DNA of 13,567 nt from Paracoccaceae bacterium (GCA_024304875.1 JAMWZF010000047.1:1-13567); one strand, 5' to 3'; shown: positions 1-7,365, counted from the first letter of the stretch. Notes: generated from the sequence alone by a model not told the origin. Numbers and translations are program-made.

Positions 1-1198
1 GGGGCTGCTGCCCCTGCCGCAGGGCGCGGGACAGGGCGGCGATGTCGGTGCGCAGGTCGGCCATCACCTCCTGCCGGCCGGCGGCCATCTCCTCGGCGAG
101 GCGCAGGAGCTGCACGTCGATCGAGCGCAGCCGCATCCGGCTTTCGGGGTCGAGGCCCTCGGTGCCGATCTCCTCGAACTTCGCGATCAGCTGGCCCTGC
201 TGGGCGACGACCGAGGCCATCGCCTCGCGGACCTGCGAGGTATCGTCGATCCGCTCGGCCAGCTTGCCGATGTTTTCCGCCAGTTCGGTCAGCCGCCCCT
301 CCACCTCGGCCCGGCCGATGTCGGTCTGGGTGAACATGAGCTGGAGGGCCTCCATCTGCTCGGCCATGTGGTCGATGACCGAGGCCATGACGCCCTGGTC
401 GCCGCCCTCTTCCCCGCTGGAAAATCCGACGCGGGTGATGGACGACAGCCATTCCTCGAGTTCCCGGTAGAACCGGTTCTGGCCATGGCCGGCGAAGAGC
501 TCGAGCAGGCCGACGACGAGCGAGCCGGCGAGGCCGAGCAGCGAGGAGGCAAAGGCGACGCCCATGCCGCCGAGTTGGGATTCAAGCCCGACCTGCAGAC
601 GGTTGAAGATGTCGACGCCGCTTTCCCCCTCGCCGGGGGTGAGGGACCGGATCGTTTCGACCAGCGCGGGGACGGTGGTGGCGAGGCCGTAGAAGGTGCC
701 GAGAAGCCCGAGGAAGATCAGGGTGTTGACGATGTAGCGCGTGATCTCGCGGTCCTCGTCGATCCGCTGGGCGACGGATTCGAGGATCGAGCGGGAGGCG
801 GAGTTGGACAGCTGCATCCGCGCCCCGCGCGAGCGCAGGAGCGTGGCCAGCGGCACCAGCAGCCCCGGCGGCAATGCGGAGGTGCCGATGGGCGGGGCGG
901 CGAAATCCTCGATCCAGCGGACCGAGCCGCGCAGCTGCCAGACCTGCCGGAAGCAGAAGAAGACGCCGAGCAGGAAGACGACGGCGATGAACCCGTTGAG
1001 GTAGGGGTTGGCGAGGAACACCGGCGCGACGCGGGGAAAGGCGAGCGTGCCCCCCGCGGTCACGAGTCCCAGCGCCAGCAGCATCGAGACGATCTGCTGC
1101 TTCGGCTGGTTGAACTGCGGTCCGGCCTCCGGTGTCTTGGCCCGGGATGCGGTCGCGTCGGTCGTGATCGGGTCCATTTCGGGCCCTGTCCTGCTCAT
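1..1198 (-). CDS. MotA/TolQ/ExbB-like proton channel protein (3' end beyond window)
   Basis: An open frame of 399 codons runs off the left edge without a stop. Four membrane segments are visible: residues about 38-55, 68-84, 160-177 and 212-235. The last two, with the LLGTFYGLATTVPAL and GMGVAFASSLLGLAGSLVVG stretches, match the core of the MotA/TolQ/ExbB family, which conducts protons across the inner membrane and transmits force to a peptidoglycan-binding partner. From about residue 265 to the edge the protein is charged, helix-rich and probably coiled coil, pointing to a long cytoplasmic tail. The ATG at 1198 is chosen because GCAGGAAA lies just before it; an in-frame ATG at 1177 is the alternative. 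It starts 49 bases after the chaC stop and may be co-transcribed with it. An OmpA/MotB-like partner would be expected just left of the window, as in relatives, but it cannot be seen. The family call is firm; the cellular role is not. Confidence 0.88.
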   Translation of the reverse strand, partial: MSRTGPEMDPITTDATASRAKTPEAGPQFNQPKQQIVSMLLALGLVTAGGTLAFPRVAPVFLANPYLNGFIAVVFLLGVFFCFRQVWQLRGSVRWIEDFAAPPIGTSALPPGLLVPLATLLRSRGARMQLSNSASRSILESVAQRIDEDREITRYIVNTLIFLGLLGTFYGLATTVPALVETIRSLTPGEGESGVDIFNRLQVGLESQLGGMGVAFASSLLGLAGSLVVGLLELFAGHGQNRFYRELEEWLSSITRVGFSSGEEGGDQGVMASVIDHMAEQMEALQLMFTQTDIGRAEVEGRLTELAENIGKLAERIDDTSQVREAMASVVAQQGQLIAKFEEIGTEGLDPESRMRLRSIDVQLLRLAEEMAAGRQEVMADLRTDIAALSRALRQGQQP

Positions 1199-1247
1199 TT
1201 TCCTGCGCCGCCTACCATATGTGGTGCCCCTCCGATACCCAAACGAA

Positions 1248-1775
1248 TTATCCCTGTGCCTTGATCGCTCTCACCCTCGTGACGAGCCACTCCATGTCGG
1301 GGTCCTGGATGCCCATTTCGGCCAGATGGGCCGCGGTGTTGTAGAGGTATTCGTCATTCGGCCCCCTGCCCCCGACCGCATGGGCGATCATGTCCGCCTG
1401 GGTTTCCAGCGGCAGGGTGACGTACTGCCGGTGGTGGGGGTCGATGACGTAGGTCACGGCCTCCACCTGCCGCCCGTCGGCGAGACGGAGGGTCTGCATC
1501 GTCTCGACATAGGCCGAGGAGATGAGTTCGCGGTCGCGGAGCATCTGGAGCACGGCGTCCGCCTCGTAGTCGGCGGCGCGAAAGGCGATGCCGGTGCAGG
1601 CCGCGCCCTCCTGTTCGTCCAGTGCCAGCACGAGCCCTGGGTCCTTTTCCGTCCCGCGGTGATGGATCGACAGCATGCAGAACGACCGGTGATACCCGGT
1701 CAGCCGCGCGGGCACCTGTTCCGCGGGGGCGAAACCGGGGTTCCAGAGCAGCGATCCGTAGCCGAACACCCACAT
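1248..1775 (-). CDS. chaC: ChaC-type gamma-glutamylcyclotransferase
   Basis: The 175-residue protein starts MWVFGYGSLLW, the substrate-binding loop typical of ChaC proteins, and carries a Glu at residue 83 within LRDRELISSAY, the position of the catalytic Glu in the family. ChaC enzymes cleave the gamma-glutamyl bond of glutathione in the cytoplasm, giving 5-oxoproline and Cys-Gly. The start is well supported: AGGAGG sits 7 bases upstream of the ATG. The length is near the short end of the family, close to ChaC2-type proteins. It diverges from the DUF2125 gene (62 bases between starts) and lies 49 bases upstream of the ExbB-like gene on the same strand. Glutathione specificity is inferred from the family, not shown by the sequence alone. 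Confidence 0.9.
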   Translation of the reverse strand: MWVFGYGSLLWNPGFAPAEQVPARLTGYHRSFCMLSIHHRGTEKDPGLVLALDEQEGAACTGIAFRAADYEADAVLQMLRDRELISSAYVETMQTLRLADGRQVEAVTYVIDPHHRQYVTLPLETQADMIAHAVGGRGPNDEYLYNTAAHLAEMGIQDPDMEWLVTRVRAIKAQG

Positions 1776-1837
1776 GGCTGGCCCTCCTGTCCGGGGTTTC
1801 GTAGATCATGGGGGGCGACGGATTTGAAGGGGGCGCC

Positions 1838-2584
1838 ATGCGCTGGATACTCGTGGCGATCCTTGCGGGCTTTGCGGCCTACGCGGGCTGGTGGTTTGTC
1901 GCACGGGCCGAGAGGGTCGCGGCGGTCGAAGCCTTCGAGGCGGCGCTGGACGAGGCGGGGGTCTCGGTCGACTACGAGCGGATCACGACGCGGGGCTTTC
2001 CCTCGCGGCTCGATACCGTGGTTCGGGGACTCGTGCTGGACGACGGGGGGCGCGTCTGGTTGCTGCCCGAGGTCGAGGTCTCGGCCCTGTCCTACCGGCC
2101 GCGCGAGTTGATCGTGACCTTTCCGCCGTCCTTTACCCTGGAAAGCGCGGGCGAGGCCGTGACCGTGACGTCCGAACGCCTGCGGATGAGCCTCTCGCTG
2201 GGCCGGGACGGCACCGTGCGGCGGGCGACGGTGGAGGGCACGGGTCTTGATGCCGATCCGCTGGGCAGGGCCGCGCGGGTGCTGGTGGCCCTGCGCTGGA
2301 CCGGCGGGGCGGAGTATGACGGGTATCTGGAGGTGCTGGACGGGGTGGTCGGCGCGGACAGCCTCGAGAACGCCCGGATCGACGCCGACCTGACCCTGGC
2401 GGCGCCGATCGACGGGATGCGCCCGCTGGAGGCCCTGCCGGTGCGCTCGGTGACCATCGCGGCGGGCCGGGTGAGCTGGAACGGCGCGCTGGCGGACATC
2501 GAGGGCACCCTCGGCGCGGGCGTCACGGTGACGGGGCCAGGGGCCAAAGCGGTGGCACCGTTCTTCGACGCGTTCGGCGGCTAG
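1838..2584 (+). CDS. DUF2125 family membrane-anchored/periplasmic protein, short form
   Basis: The 248-residue protein begins MRWILVAILAGFAAYAGWWF, a signal anchor or uncleaved signal sequence, followed by a Val/Leu-rich beta-type domain with TRGFPSRLDTVVRGL (residues 51-65) and VSALSYRPRELIVTF (81-95). These match the start of DUF2125 proteins, which are exported and of unknown function. The ATG at 1838 is preferred over upstream in-frame starts because AAGGGGG lies just before it and the signal anchor then sits at the N-terminus. Many family members I recall are about 300 residues or longer; this one stops after WNGALADIEGTL and about 25 further residues, so it may lack the C-terminal part. 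Its stop overlaps the convergent tyrC stop in a CTAG. It has no direct functional neighbour. The family assignment is from recognition of the conserved pattern. Confidence 0.72.
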   Translation: MRWILVAILAGFAAYAGWWFVARAERVAAVEAFEAALDEAGVSVDYERITTRGFPSRLDTVVRGLVLDDGGRVWLLPEVEVSALSYRPRELIVTFPPSFTLESAGEAVTVTSERLRMSLSLGRDGTVRRATVEGTGLDADPLGRAARVLVALRWTGGAEYDGYLEVLDGVVGADSLENARIDADLTLAAPIDGMRPLEALPVRSVTIAAGRVSWNGALADIEGTLGAGVTVTGPGAKAVAPFFDAFGG

Positions 2585-3507
2585 CCCTTCGGCTTCGGCG
2601 TTCGGCCGAAGTTCGGCGCGTCGGTATCCTGCCCGGCCTCGATGATCCCCCGGCGGATCGCGCGGGTGCGGGTGAAATAGGCGTGCAGGTGGTCGCCGTC
2701 GCCTTTGCGGATGGCGCGCTGGAGGGCGAAGAGTTCCTCGGTGAAGCGGCCGAGGATTTCCAGCGTGGCGTCCTTGTTCGTCAGGAAGACATCCCGCCAC
2801 ATCGTCGGGTCACTGGCGGCAATGCGGGTGAAGTCGCGGAAACCGGCGGCGGAATACTTGATGACCTCGCTGTCGGTGACCCGGCGCAGGTCGTCGGCCA
2901 CGCCGACCATCGTGTAGGCGATCAGGTGCGGCGTGTGGCTGGTGACGGCGAGGACGAGGTCGTGGTGGTCGGCGTCCATCTCCTCGACATGGGCGCCGAG
3001 GGCCTCCCAGAAGTTGCGCAGGCGCTCGACCGCGACACTGTCGCTGCCCTCGGCGGGGACCAGCAGGGTCCAGCGGTTGTCGAAAAGCTCGGCGAAGCCG
3101 GAGCGGGGGCCGGATTGTTCCGTCCCGGCGAGCGGGTGGGCGGGCACGAAGTGGACGCCGTCGGGGATGTGCGGGCCGACCGCCTCGATCACAGCCTTCT
3201 TGACCGAGCCGACGTCGGTGACTGTGGCGCCGGGGTCGAGATGGGGGGCGATTTCCTCGGCGACCGCGCCCATGGCGCCCACGGGGACGCAGAGGACGAC
3301 GAGGTCGGCGCCCTCAACGGCCTCGGCCAGGGTGTCGCAGACCTCGTCGCAGAGGCCGATCTCGCGCGCGGTGTCCCGAGTCTCCTGGCTGCGGGCGTAG
3401 CCGACGACCTCGTCCGCGACGCCGGCGCGCTTGATCGCCCAGAACATGGACGATGCGATCAGGCCGAGGCCGATCAGCGCGACCCGGTCGTAGAGTTGGT
3501 CATCCAT
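2581..3507 (-). CDS. tyrC: Prephenate/arogenate dehydrogenase (cyclohexadienyl dehydrogenase)
   Basis: This 308-residue protein catalyses NAD(P)-dependent oxidative decarboxylation of prephenate or arogenate in tyrosine synthesis. The N-terminal Rossmann domain has GLGLIA at residues 13-18 and DVGSVK at 98-103; the PAHPLAGTEQSGP motif at 122-134 carries the likely catalytic His124. The helical C-terminal half has the usual VTSHTPHLIAY segment. Two details stand out. The third glycine of the nucleotide loop is Ala (GLGLIASS rather than GLGLIGSS). The end of the second strand reads GYARS with no acidic residue, which may allow NADP use. No ACT or chorismate mutase domain is fused, so it is the monofunctional type. 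Its ATG overlaps the hisC stop by 8 bases, implying translational coupling. The exact substrate (prephenate or arogenate) cannot be read from the sequence. Confidence 0.93.
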   Translation of the reverse strand: MDDQLYDRVALIGLGLIASSMFWAIKRAGVADEVVGYARSQETRDTAREIGLCDEVCDTLAEAVEGADLVVLCVPVGAMGAVAEEIAPHLDPGATVTDVGSVKKAVIEAVGPHIPDGVHFVPAHPLAGTEQSGPRSGFAELFDNRWTLLVPAEGSDSVAVERLRNFWEALGAHVEEMDADHHDLVLAVTSHTPHLIAYTMVGVADDLRRVTDSEVIKYSAAGFRDFTRIAASDPTMWRDVFLTNKDATLEILGRFTEELFALQRAIRKGDGDHLHAYFTRTRAIRRGIIEAGQDTDAPNFGRTPKPKG

Positions 3508-4588
3508 CTTGCGTCTCCCGCCAGCGGGTCAGGGTGTCGATCACGCGGCCGGTCTGGTCCGCGTCGCCGACGGTGATGCGCAGGCCCTCGGGAAAGCCGT
3601 AGCCGGCGACCTGGCGGACGATGATGCCCTCGTCCAGCAGGGCCTGGTGAGCCTGCTCGGCCTCGTCCGGGGTGGCGAAGCGGGCGAGGACGAAGTTCGT
3701 CTCGCTGTCGTCGCAGGCAAGGCCCAGTTGCCTCAGCGCGCCGGTCAGCCGGGCCCGCTGCGCGGTGTTGAGCGCGGCGCAGTCCCGCACCCAGGCCCGG
3801 TCGCGCACCGCCGCCTCGGCCGCCTCGAGCTGCAGGCCCGAGAGGTTGAAGGGCTGGCGGATGCGGGTCATCACCTCGATCATCTCGCGCGGGCCGTAGC
3901 CCCAACCGATGCGCAGGCCGCCGAGACCGTAGATCTTGGAAAATGTGCGCGCCATCAGGAGGTTGGGCCGGTCATGGACATGCGCCGCGCCCCCGTCGTA
4001 ACCTGCGGCATATTCCGTGTAGGCGCCATCGAGGACGAGGATGATGTCCTGCGGCAGGGTCTCGATAAGCCGGGCCAGTTCCGCATCGTCCAGCTTCGTG
4101 CCCGTCGGGTTGCCGGGGTTGGTGAGCAGGACGATCCGCGTCCGCTCCGTCACCGCGGCGAGGATCGCGTCCACGTCCACCACCCGGTCCTTTTCGGGCA
4201 CGCAGACGGGCGTGGCGCCGGCCATGTGGATCAGGACGGGGTAGAGCGAGAAGCCGTGCTCGGTATGGATGATCTCGTCCCCCGCGCCGGCGAAGGCTTG
4301 CGTGACGAACTGGAGCACCTCGTCCGAGCCGACGCCGCAGATGATGCGGTCGGGGTCGAGGCCGTGGACCTCACCGATGGCCTGGCGCAGGGCGGCGTGG
4401 TCGGTCGACGGGTAGAGATGCGCGCGCGCCGCGGCCGCGATCATCGCCTCCTGCGCGGCGGGGGGCGGGCCGAGGGGATTCTCGTTCGACGAGAGTTTCA
4501 GCACCTCGGCGCGCCCGGCGATGCTGGACTTGCCGCCGACGTAGAGGTCGATCTCCATGATGCCGGGCTGGGGGGTGATCGGGGGCAT
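3500..4588 (-). CDS. hisC: Histidinol-phosphate aminotransferase
   Basis: A 362-residue fold-type I PLP aminotransferase that converts imidazole-acetol phosphate and glutamate to histidinol phosphate. It shows the HisC N-terminal signature (ITPQPGI, residues 4-10), KLSSNENPLGP (31-41), TNPGNPTG (156-163), the PLP-contact Asp187 in VLDGAY and the Schiff-base Lys218 in RTFSKIYGLGGLRIGW. The ATG at 4588 is chosen because it keeps the family N-terminus and has AAGGA upstream; the frame is open further upstream but that sequence is not HisC-like. The stop overlaps the tyrC start. In several bacteria HisC also transaminates aromatic keto acids, which fits pairing with tyrC; that dual role is inference. 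It lies about 8 kb from hisG on the same strand, so the histidine genes are scattered. Confidence 0.95.
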   Translation of the reverse strand: MPPITPQPGIMEIDLYVGGKSSIAGRAEVLKLSSNENPLGPPPAAQEAMIAAAARAHLYPSTDHAALRQAIGEVHGLDPDRIICGVGSDEVLQFVTQAFAGAGDEIIHTEHGFSLYPVLIHMAGATPVCVPEKDRVVDVDAILAAVTERTRIVLLTNPGNPTGTKLDDAELARLIETLPQDIILVLDGAYTEYAAGYDGGAAHVHDRPNLLMARTFSKIYGLGGLRIGWGYGPREMIEVMTRIRQPFNLSGLQLEAAEAAVRDRAWVRDCAALNTAQRARLTGALRQLGLACDDSETNFVLARFATPDEAEQAHQALLDEGIIVRQVAGYGFPEGLRITVGDADQTGRVIDTLTRWRETQDG

Positions 4589-4591
4589 GTC

Positions 4592-4618
4592 GGGCCGGGT
4601 CCTTGATGAGTCCGGCCC
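4592..4618 (-). promoter_or_regulatory. Hairpin carrying the hisC ribosome binding site in its loop
   Basis: On the minus strand GGGCCGG and CCGGCCC form a perfect 7-bp stem around a 13-base loop, ending 3 bases before the hisC ATG. The loop holds AAGGAC, the only good Shine-Dalgarno-like sequence for this start. The hairpin would keep the ribosome binding site single-stranded but close to a very stable stem. No T-run follows, so it is not a standard terminator for hss. The structure is read directly from the sequence; a regulatory role is inference. Confidence 0.45.
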
Positions 4619-4689
4619 TTCTATCGAGGGGCGGCGGGCAAGCAAAGGGCCTGCGGGGGCGGCATCTTCGCCGGGGGTCCGCGCCGGGC

Positions 4690-6105
4690 TCACGTCGCCA
4701 GCACGTTGCGGAACAGCCAAGGGTCGCTTTCGTCGATGTCCTCGGGGAAATGCTCCCAGCGGTCCTGAAGCGGGGTCCAGTCGGTGTAGTGCGCCTCGAC
4801 GGGGCCGAGGTAGGGGCGCTGCACCTCGAGGCAGCGGGCGTGGTCCATCTCGTCCGTCTCGACGATGCCGCGCCCGGGGTTCTCCAGCGCCCAGACCATG
4901 CCGGCCAGCACGGCGGAGCTGACCTGCAGGCCGGTGGCGTTCTGGTAGGGGGCGAGGTCGCGGGTCTCTTCGTTCGACAGGCGCGAGCCGTACCAGAGCG
5001 CGTTCTTTTCATGCCCGAAGAGGAGGACGCCGAGTTCGTCGATGCCCTCGACGATCTCGTCCTCGTGCAGGATGTGGTGTTTCGTCTGCTGCCGCCCGGC
5101 GCCGAACATCTCGTGCAGGGAGAGGACCGCGTCGTCCGAGGGGTGGTAGGCGTAGTGGCAGGTGGGGCGGAACTCCGGCGCGGCGGGGTCGCCCACGGTG
5201 TAGTAGTCCGAGATCGAGATCGCCTCGTTATGGGTGACGAGGAAGCCGAACTGCGGGCCCGGCGTCGGGCACCAGCTGTGGACGCGGGTGATCGCGCCTG
5301 GCCGTTCGAGCCAGATGCCGGCCTGGCAGCCGGTCTCGTGACGGTGGCCGCCCTCGGGGAACCAGGTCTCGTGGGTGCCCCAGCCCAGTTCGGCGGGCTG
5401 GAAGCCTTCGGCGATGAAGCCCTCGACCGACCAGGTGTTGACGAAGGTGCCGCGCGGGCGGGGCTGGCGGCGGGCCTGGGTGTCGCGCTCGGCAATGTGG
5501 ACGCCCTTGACGCCGAGGGACCGCATCAGGGCGGCCCAGCCTTCGCGGTCCTGCGGCGTGTCGACCTTCTGTCCGAGATCCTTGGCCAGGGTCAGCAGCC
5601 CCTCCTTGACGAACCACGACACCATGCCGGGGTTGGCACCGCAGCAGCTGACCGCCGTGGTGCCGCCTGGATTGGCCGCCGCCTCGTCCCGCACGGCCTG
5701 CCGGAGGGCATAGTTGGTCCGGGCGGCATTGTCGGTCGTGTCGAAATAGTAGCCGGCCCAGGGTTCGACCACGGTGTCGATGTAGGGCACATCCTGCTCG
5801 CGGCAGAAGCGGATCAGGTCCAGTGACGAGGTATCGACGGAGAGGTTCACCACGAAGCCGGCGCCGGGGGTCAGGAGGCCGCCCAGCACCTCGCGGTAGT
5901 TCTCCGCCGTCAGGGCGGTGTCCACGAAGTGCAGGTTGTGCTGGCGCAGGAAGCGGTGGTTGTCCGCATTCGGCTCGATCACCACGAAGTTGTCCGCGTC
6001 GTAATCGAAATGCCGCTCGATCAGGGGCCAGGTCCCTTTGCCGATCGACCCGAATCCGATCATCACGATGGCACCGTCGATGCGGCCGTAGGTGGGATGG
6101 GTCAT
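4690..6105 (-). CDS. hss: Homospermidine synthase
   Basis: A 471-residue cytoplasmic NAD-dependent enzyme that makes homospermidine from putrescine. The N-terminal nucleotide-binding fold has IGFGSIGKGTWPLIERHF (residues 16-33). Further family hallmarks are TVVEPWAGYYFDTT (111-124), SCCGANPGMVSWFVKEG (153-169), GTFVNTWSVEGF (219-230), GWGTHETWFPEG (241-252) and VHSWCPTPGPQFGFLVTHNE further on. Trp225, and possibly Glu206, probably match the active-site residues described for the Blastochloris viridis enzyme, by position relative to the motif. The start at 6105 gives the family N-terminus and length; AGAGG lies 9 bases upstream. The frame stays open further upstream, but without similarity. 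It diverges from the flavin-protein gene across an inverted-repeat-rich spacer and is followed 101 bases later by hisC. Saccharopine dehydrogenase is the distant alternative family, less likely given these motifs. Confidence 0.94.
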   Translation of the reverse strand: MTHPTYGRIDGAIVMIGFGSIGKGTWPLIERHFDYDADNFVVIEPNADNHRFLRQHNLHFVDTALTAENYREVLGGLLTPGAGFVVNLSVDTSSLDLIRFCREQDVPYIDTVVEPWAGYYFDTTDNAARTNYALRQAVRDEAAANPGGTTAVSCCGANPGMVSWFVKEGLLTLAKDLGQKVDTPQDREGWAALMRSLGVKGVHIAERDTQARRQPRPRGTFVNTWSVEGFIAEGFQPAELGWGTHETWFPEGGHRHETGCQAGIWLERPGAITRVHSWCPTPGPQFGFLVTHNEAISISDYYTVGDPAAPEFRPTCHYAYHPSDDAVLSLHEMFGAGRQQTKHHILHEDEIVEGIDELGVLLFGHEKNALWYGSRLSNEETRDLAPYQNATGLQVSSAVLAGMVWALENPGRGIVETDEMDHARCLEVQRPYLGPVEAHYTDWTPLQDRWEHFPEDIDESDPWLFRNVLAT

Positions 6106-6132
6106 GGGCCTGCCTCTGCCGGAAAAGTTGAA

Positions 6133-6191
6133 CGCCCCTTCTAGCGATGAGGGGCGGGATTGGAAACCGCCGGACCGGCGGGACCTGTCCC
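6133..6191. repeat. Three adjacent inverted repeats between hss and the flavin-protein gene
   Basis: Three perfect dyads sit side by side in the 141-base divergent spacer: CGCCCCT/AGGGGCG with a 10-base centre (6133-6156), CCGCCGG-A-CCGGCGG (6167-6181) and GGGAC-CT-GTCCC (6180-6191). The second and third overlap. They have different sequences, so they are not copies of one repeat. Their place between two divergent starts suggests operators or RNA hairpins. In such GC-rich DNA some dyads arise by chance. Confidence 0.5.
6138..6166 (-). promoter_or_regulatory. Candidate promoter for hss
   Basis: On the minus strand TTTCCA (6166-6161) is followed after 17 bases by TAGAAG (6143-6138), each matching four of six sigma-70 consensus positions. 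The -10 hexamer falls inside the inverted repeat at 6133-6156, so a protein binding there would block it. Predicted from hexamer match and spacing only. Confidence 0.35.
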
Positions 6192-6246
6192 GCGCCTCCC
6201 CGCGTTCTACCTCCAGCACCAACCTGAACACTCAAAGGAGGGCCCC

Positions 6247-6726
6247 ATGGCCGACCTGAAATCCGAATTCTGGAAGCGCCTCGGCGACGTCAACGGCGCC
6301 ATGCTGGGGATCGAGGGCGAAGGCCGCCTGATCCCCATGTCGCCGCAACTGGACGACGACGTCCCGGGGCACGTCTGGTTCATCACCGCCAAGGGCACCG
6401 ATCTTGCCAAGTCCGTCGCGAACGGGGCCAAGCCTGCGCGCCTGGTCGTCTCGAGCGACAAGGCGGGCCTCTACGCGGACGTCGACGGGATGCTGTCGCG
6501 CTCCGAGGACCGGGAGGCGCTGGACGAGGTCTGGTCCTTCGTCGCCGACGCCTGGTTCGAGGGGGGCGAGAACGACCCGGACGTGCAGCTGCTGAAGTTC
6601 TCGCCGAACCAGGGCGAGATCTCGGTCACGCCGACGAGCGGCGTGAAGTTCTTCTACGAGATCGCCAAGGGCAACCTGACGGGCGAAAAGCCCGATGCCG
6701 GCGAACAGGGCAAGGTCAGCTTCTGA
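6247..6726 (+). CDS. Pyridoxamine 5'-phosphate oxidase-like general stress protein
   Basis: The 159-residue protein has the layout of the general-stress branch of the pyridoxamine 5'-phosphate oxidase-like split-barrel family: FWKRLGDVNGAMLGI at residues 8-22, RLIPMSPQ (27-34), VWFITAKGTDLAK (43-55) and EVWSFVADAWFEGG (94-107). The family usually binds FMN or related flavins or F420; true PdxH enzymes are longer and have a different C-terminus, so vitamin B6 synthesis is not implied. The start is very well supported by AAGGAGG 5 bases before the ATG. It diverges from hss and faces the VOC gene, with 13 bases between stops. A stress role is suggested by the family name only; no stress promoter is clear. 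Confidence 0.85.
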   Translation: MADLKSEFWKRLGDVNGAMLGIEGEGRLIPMSPQLDDDVPGHVWFITAKGTDLAKSVANGAKPARLVVSSDKAGLYADVDGMLSRSEDREALDEVWSFVADAWFEGGENDPDVQLLKFSPNQGEISVTPTSGVKFFYEIAKGNLTGEKPDAGEQGKVSF

Positions 6727-6739
6727 CCCCCGGGGGCCC

Positions 6740-7333
6740 CTATTTCTTCTTCGGGTAGGGGTCCCTCGGCCGGCGGTCGGCGCTCAGGCTGTCCTGCCGC
6801 CGGGCCACGATCGCCTCGATCGCGTCGGCAAGGTCGATCGGCTCGATGTGCGAGGCGCCCCGCGCCGTGCGGATCCGGTGCGCTTCGATCATCACCTCGG
6901 CATGGCGGACGCCCTCGGGCGGCTCGAATCGATAACTGGCCAGTTCGATCAGCTGGCCCATCGGGTCCTTGAAGTAGATCGAATCCATGAATCCCCGGTC
7001 CTTGGGGCCGGTGTAGCGGATGCCGCGCTCGGTCAGCCGCTCCTCGGCCTGGAGGAAGCTGGCGCGGCTGACGTTGAAGGCGAGGTGGTGGACCTGTCCC
7101 GCGGGGGTGTCGAGCCGCCTGCCGTCGACCTCGCGACTCTCGGACGTGAAGATCGTGATCAGCCGCCCGTCGCCCGGATCGAAGTAGAGGTGGCTGTCGT
7201 CCGGGTTGTCGAGGTTCGGCTGCTCGAAGAGGAACGGCATCCCAAGCAGCCCCTCCCAGAAGTCGATGGAGGTCTGCCTGTCCGCCCCCATTAGCGTGAT
7301 GTGGTGGACGCCCTGGACCTGTATCTTGCGCAT
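6740..7333 (-). CDS. VOC-superfamily metalloenzyme (glyoxalase/extradiol dioxygenase-like)
   Basis: The 197-residue protein has two paired beta-alpha-beta-beta-beta modules of the vicinal-oxygen-chelate fold. Module one has VQGVHHITLMGADRQTSIDFW (split here as residues 6-26) and YFDPGDGRLITIF (50-62); module two has GQVHHLAFNV (79-88) and FKDPMGQLIELASY (121-134). His10 or His11, His82 or His83 and Glu130 are the likely metal ligands, a two-His one-carboxylate set as in the type I extradiol dioxygenases and glyoxalases. A tail of about 60 charged residues follows the second module and ends in PKKK. The ATG at 7333 is chosen because AAAGG lies 7 bases upstream; the ATG at 7339 would leave almost no spacing. 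Substrate is unknown. The gene stands alone, between the rpsD terminator and a convergent neighbour. Confidence 0.82.
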   Translation of the reverse strand: MRKIQVQGVHHITLMGADRQTSIDFWEGLLGMPFLFEQPNLDNPDDSHLYFDPGDGRLITIFTSESREVDGRRLDTPAGQVHHLAFNVSRASFLQAEERLTERGIRYTGPKDRGFMDSIYFKDPMGQLIELASYRFEPPEGVRHAEVMIEAHRIRTARGASHIEPIDLADAIEAIVARRQDSLSADRRPRDPYPKKK

Positions 7334-7365
7334 GGCCATGCCTTTCGCTCTCGGATCGACTTCCA

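Noticed and set aside
1209..1228. Near-palindrome ACCATATGTGGT before the ExbB-like gene, similar to the CCACATGTGG box near nrdJ.
   Set aside because: Single, imperfect, and without a second box at NrdR spacing.
1..1775. A Zorya-type defence locus from the ExbB-like protein.
   Set aside because: No OmpA-type partner, helicase or nuclease gene is visible, and the neighbours are ordinary metabolic genes; the gene is cut by the edge, so only a question can be raised.
2583..2611. Hairpin CTTCGG/CCGAAG and repeated TTCGG units at the DUF2125/tyrC junction.
   Set aside because: They lie within the tyrC C-terminal codons, have no T-run, and reflect Pro/Lys/Gly codons; not a supported terminator.
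6181..6208. EcfG-type general stress promoter (GGACC-N17-CGTT) before the flavin-protein gene.
   Set aside because: The -35 has a mismatch, the motif is short, and many Rhodobacterales lack this sigma system; not enough to annotate.
6727..6772. Terminator between the convergent flavin-protein and VOC genes (CCCCCGGGGG and a GGGGCCCCTA/TAGGGGTCCC stem).
   Set aside because: The stems overlap the VOC coding end and no T-run follows on either strand; it may be chance in GC-rich DNA.
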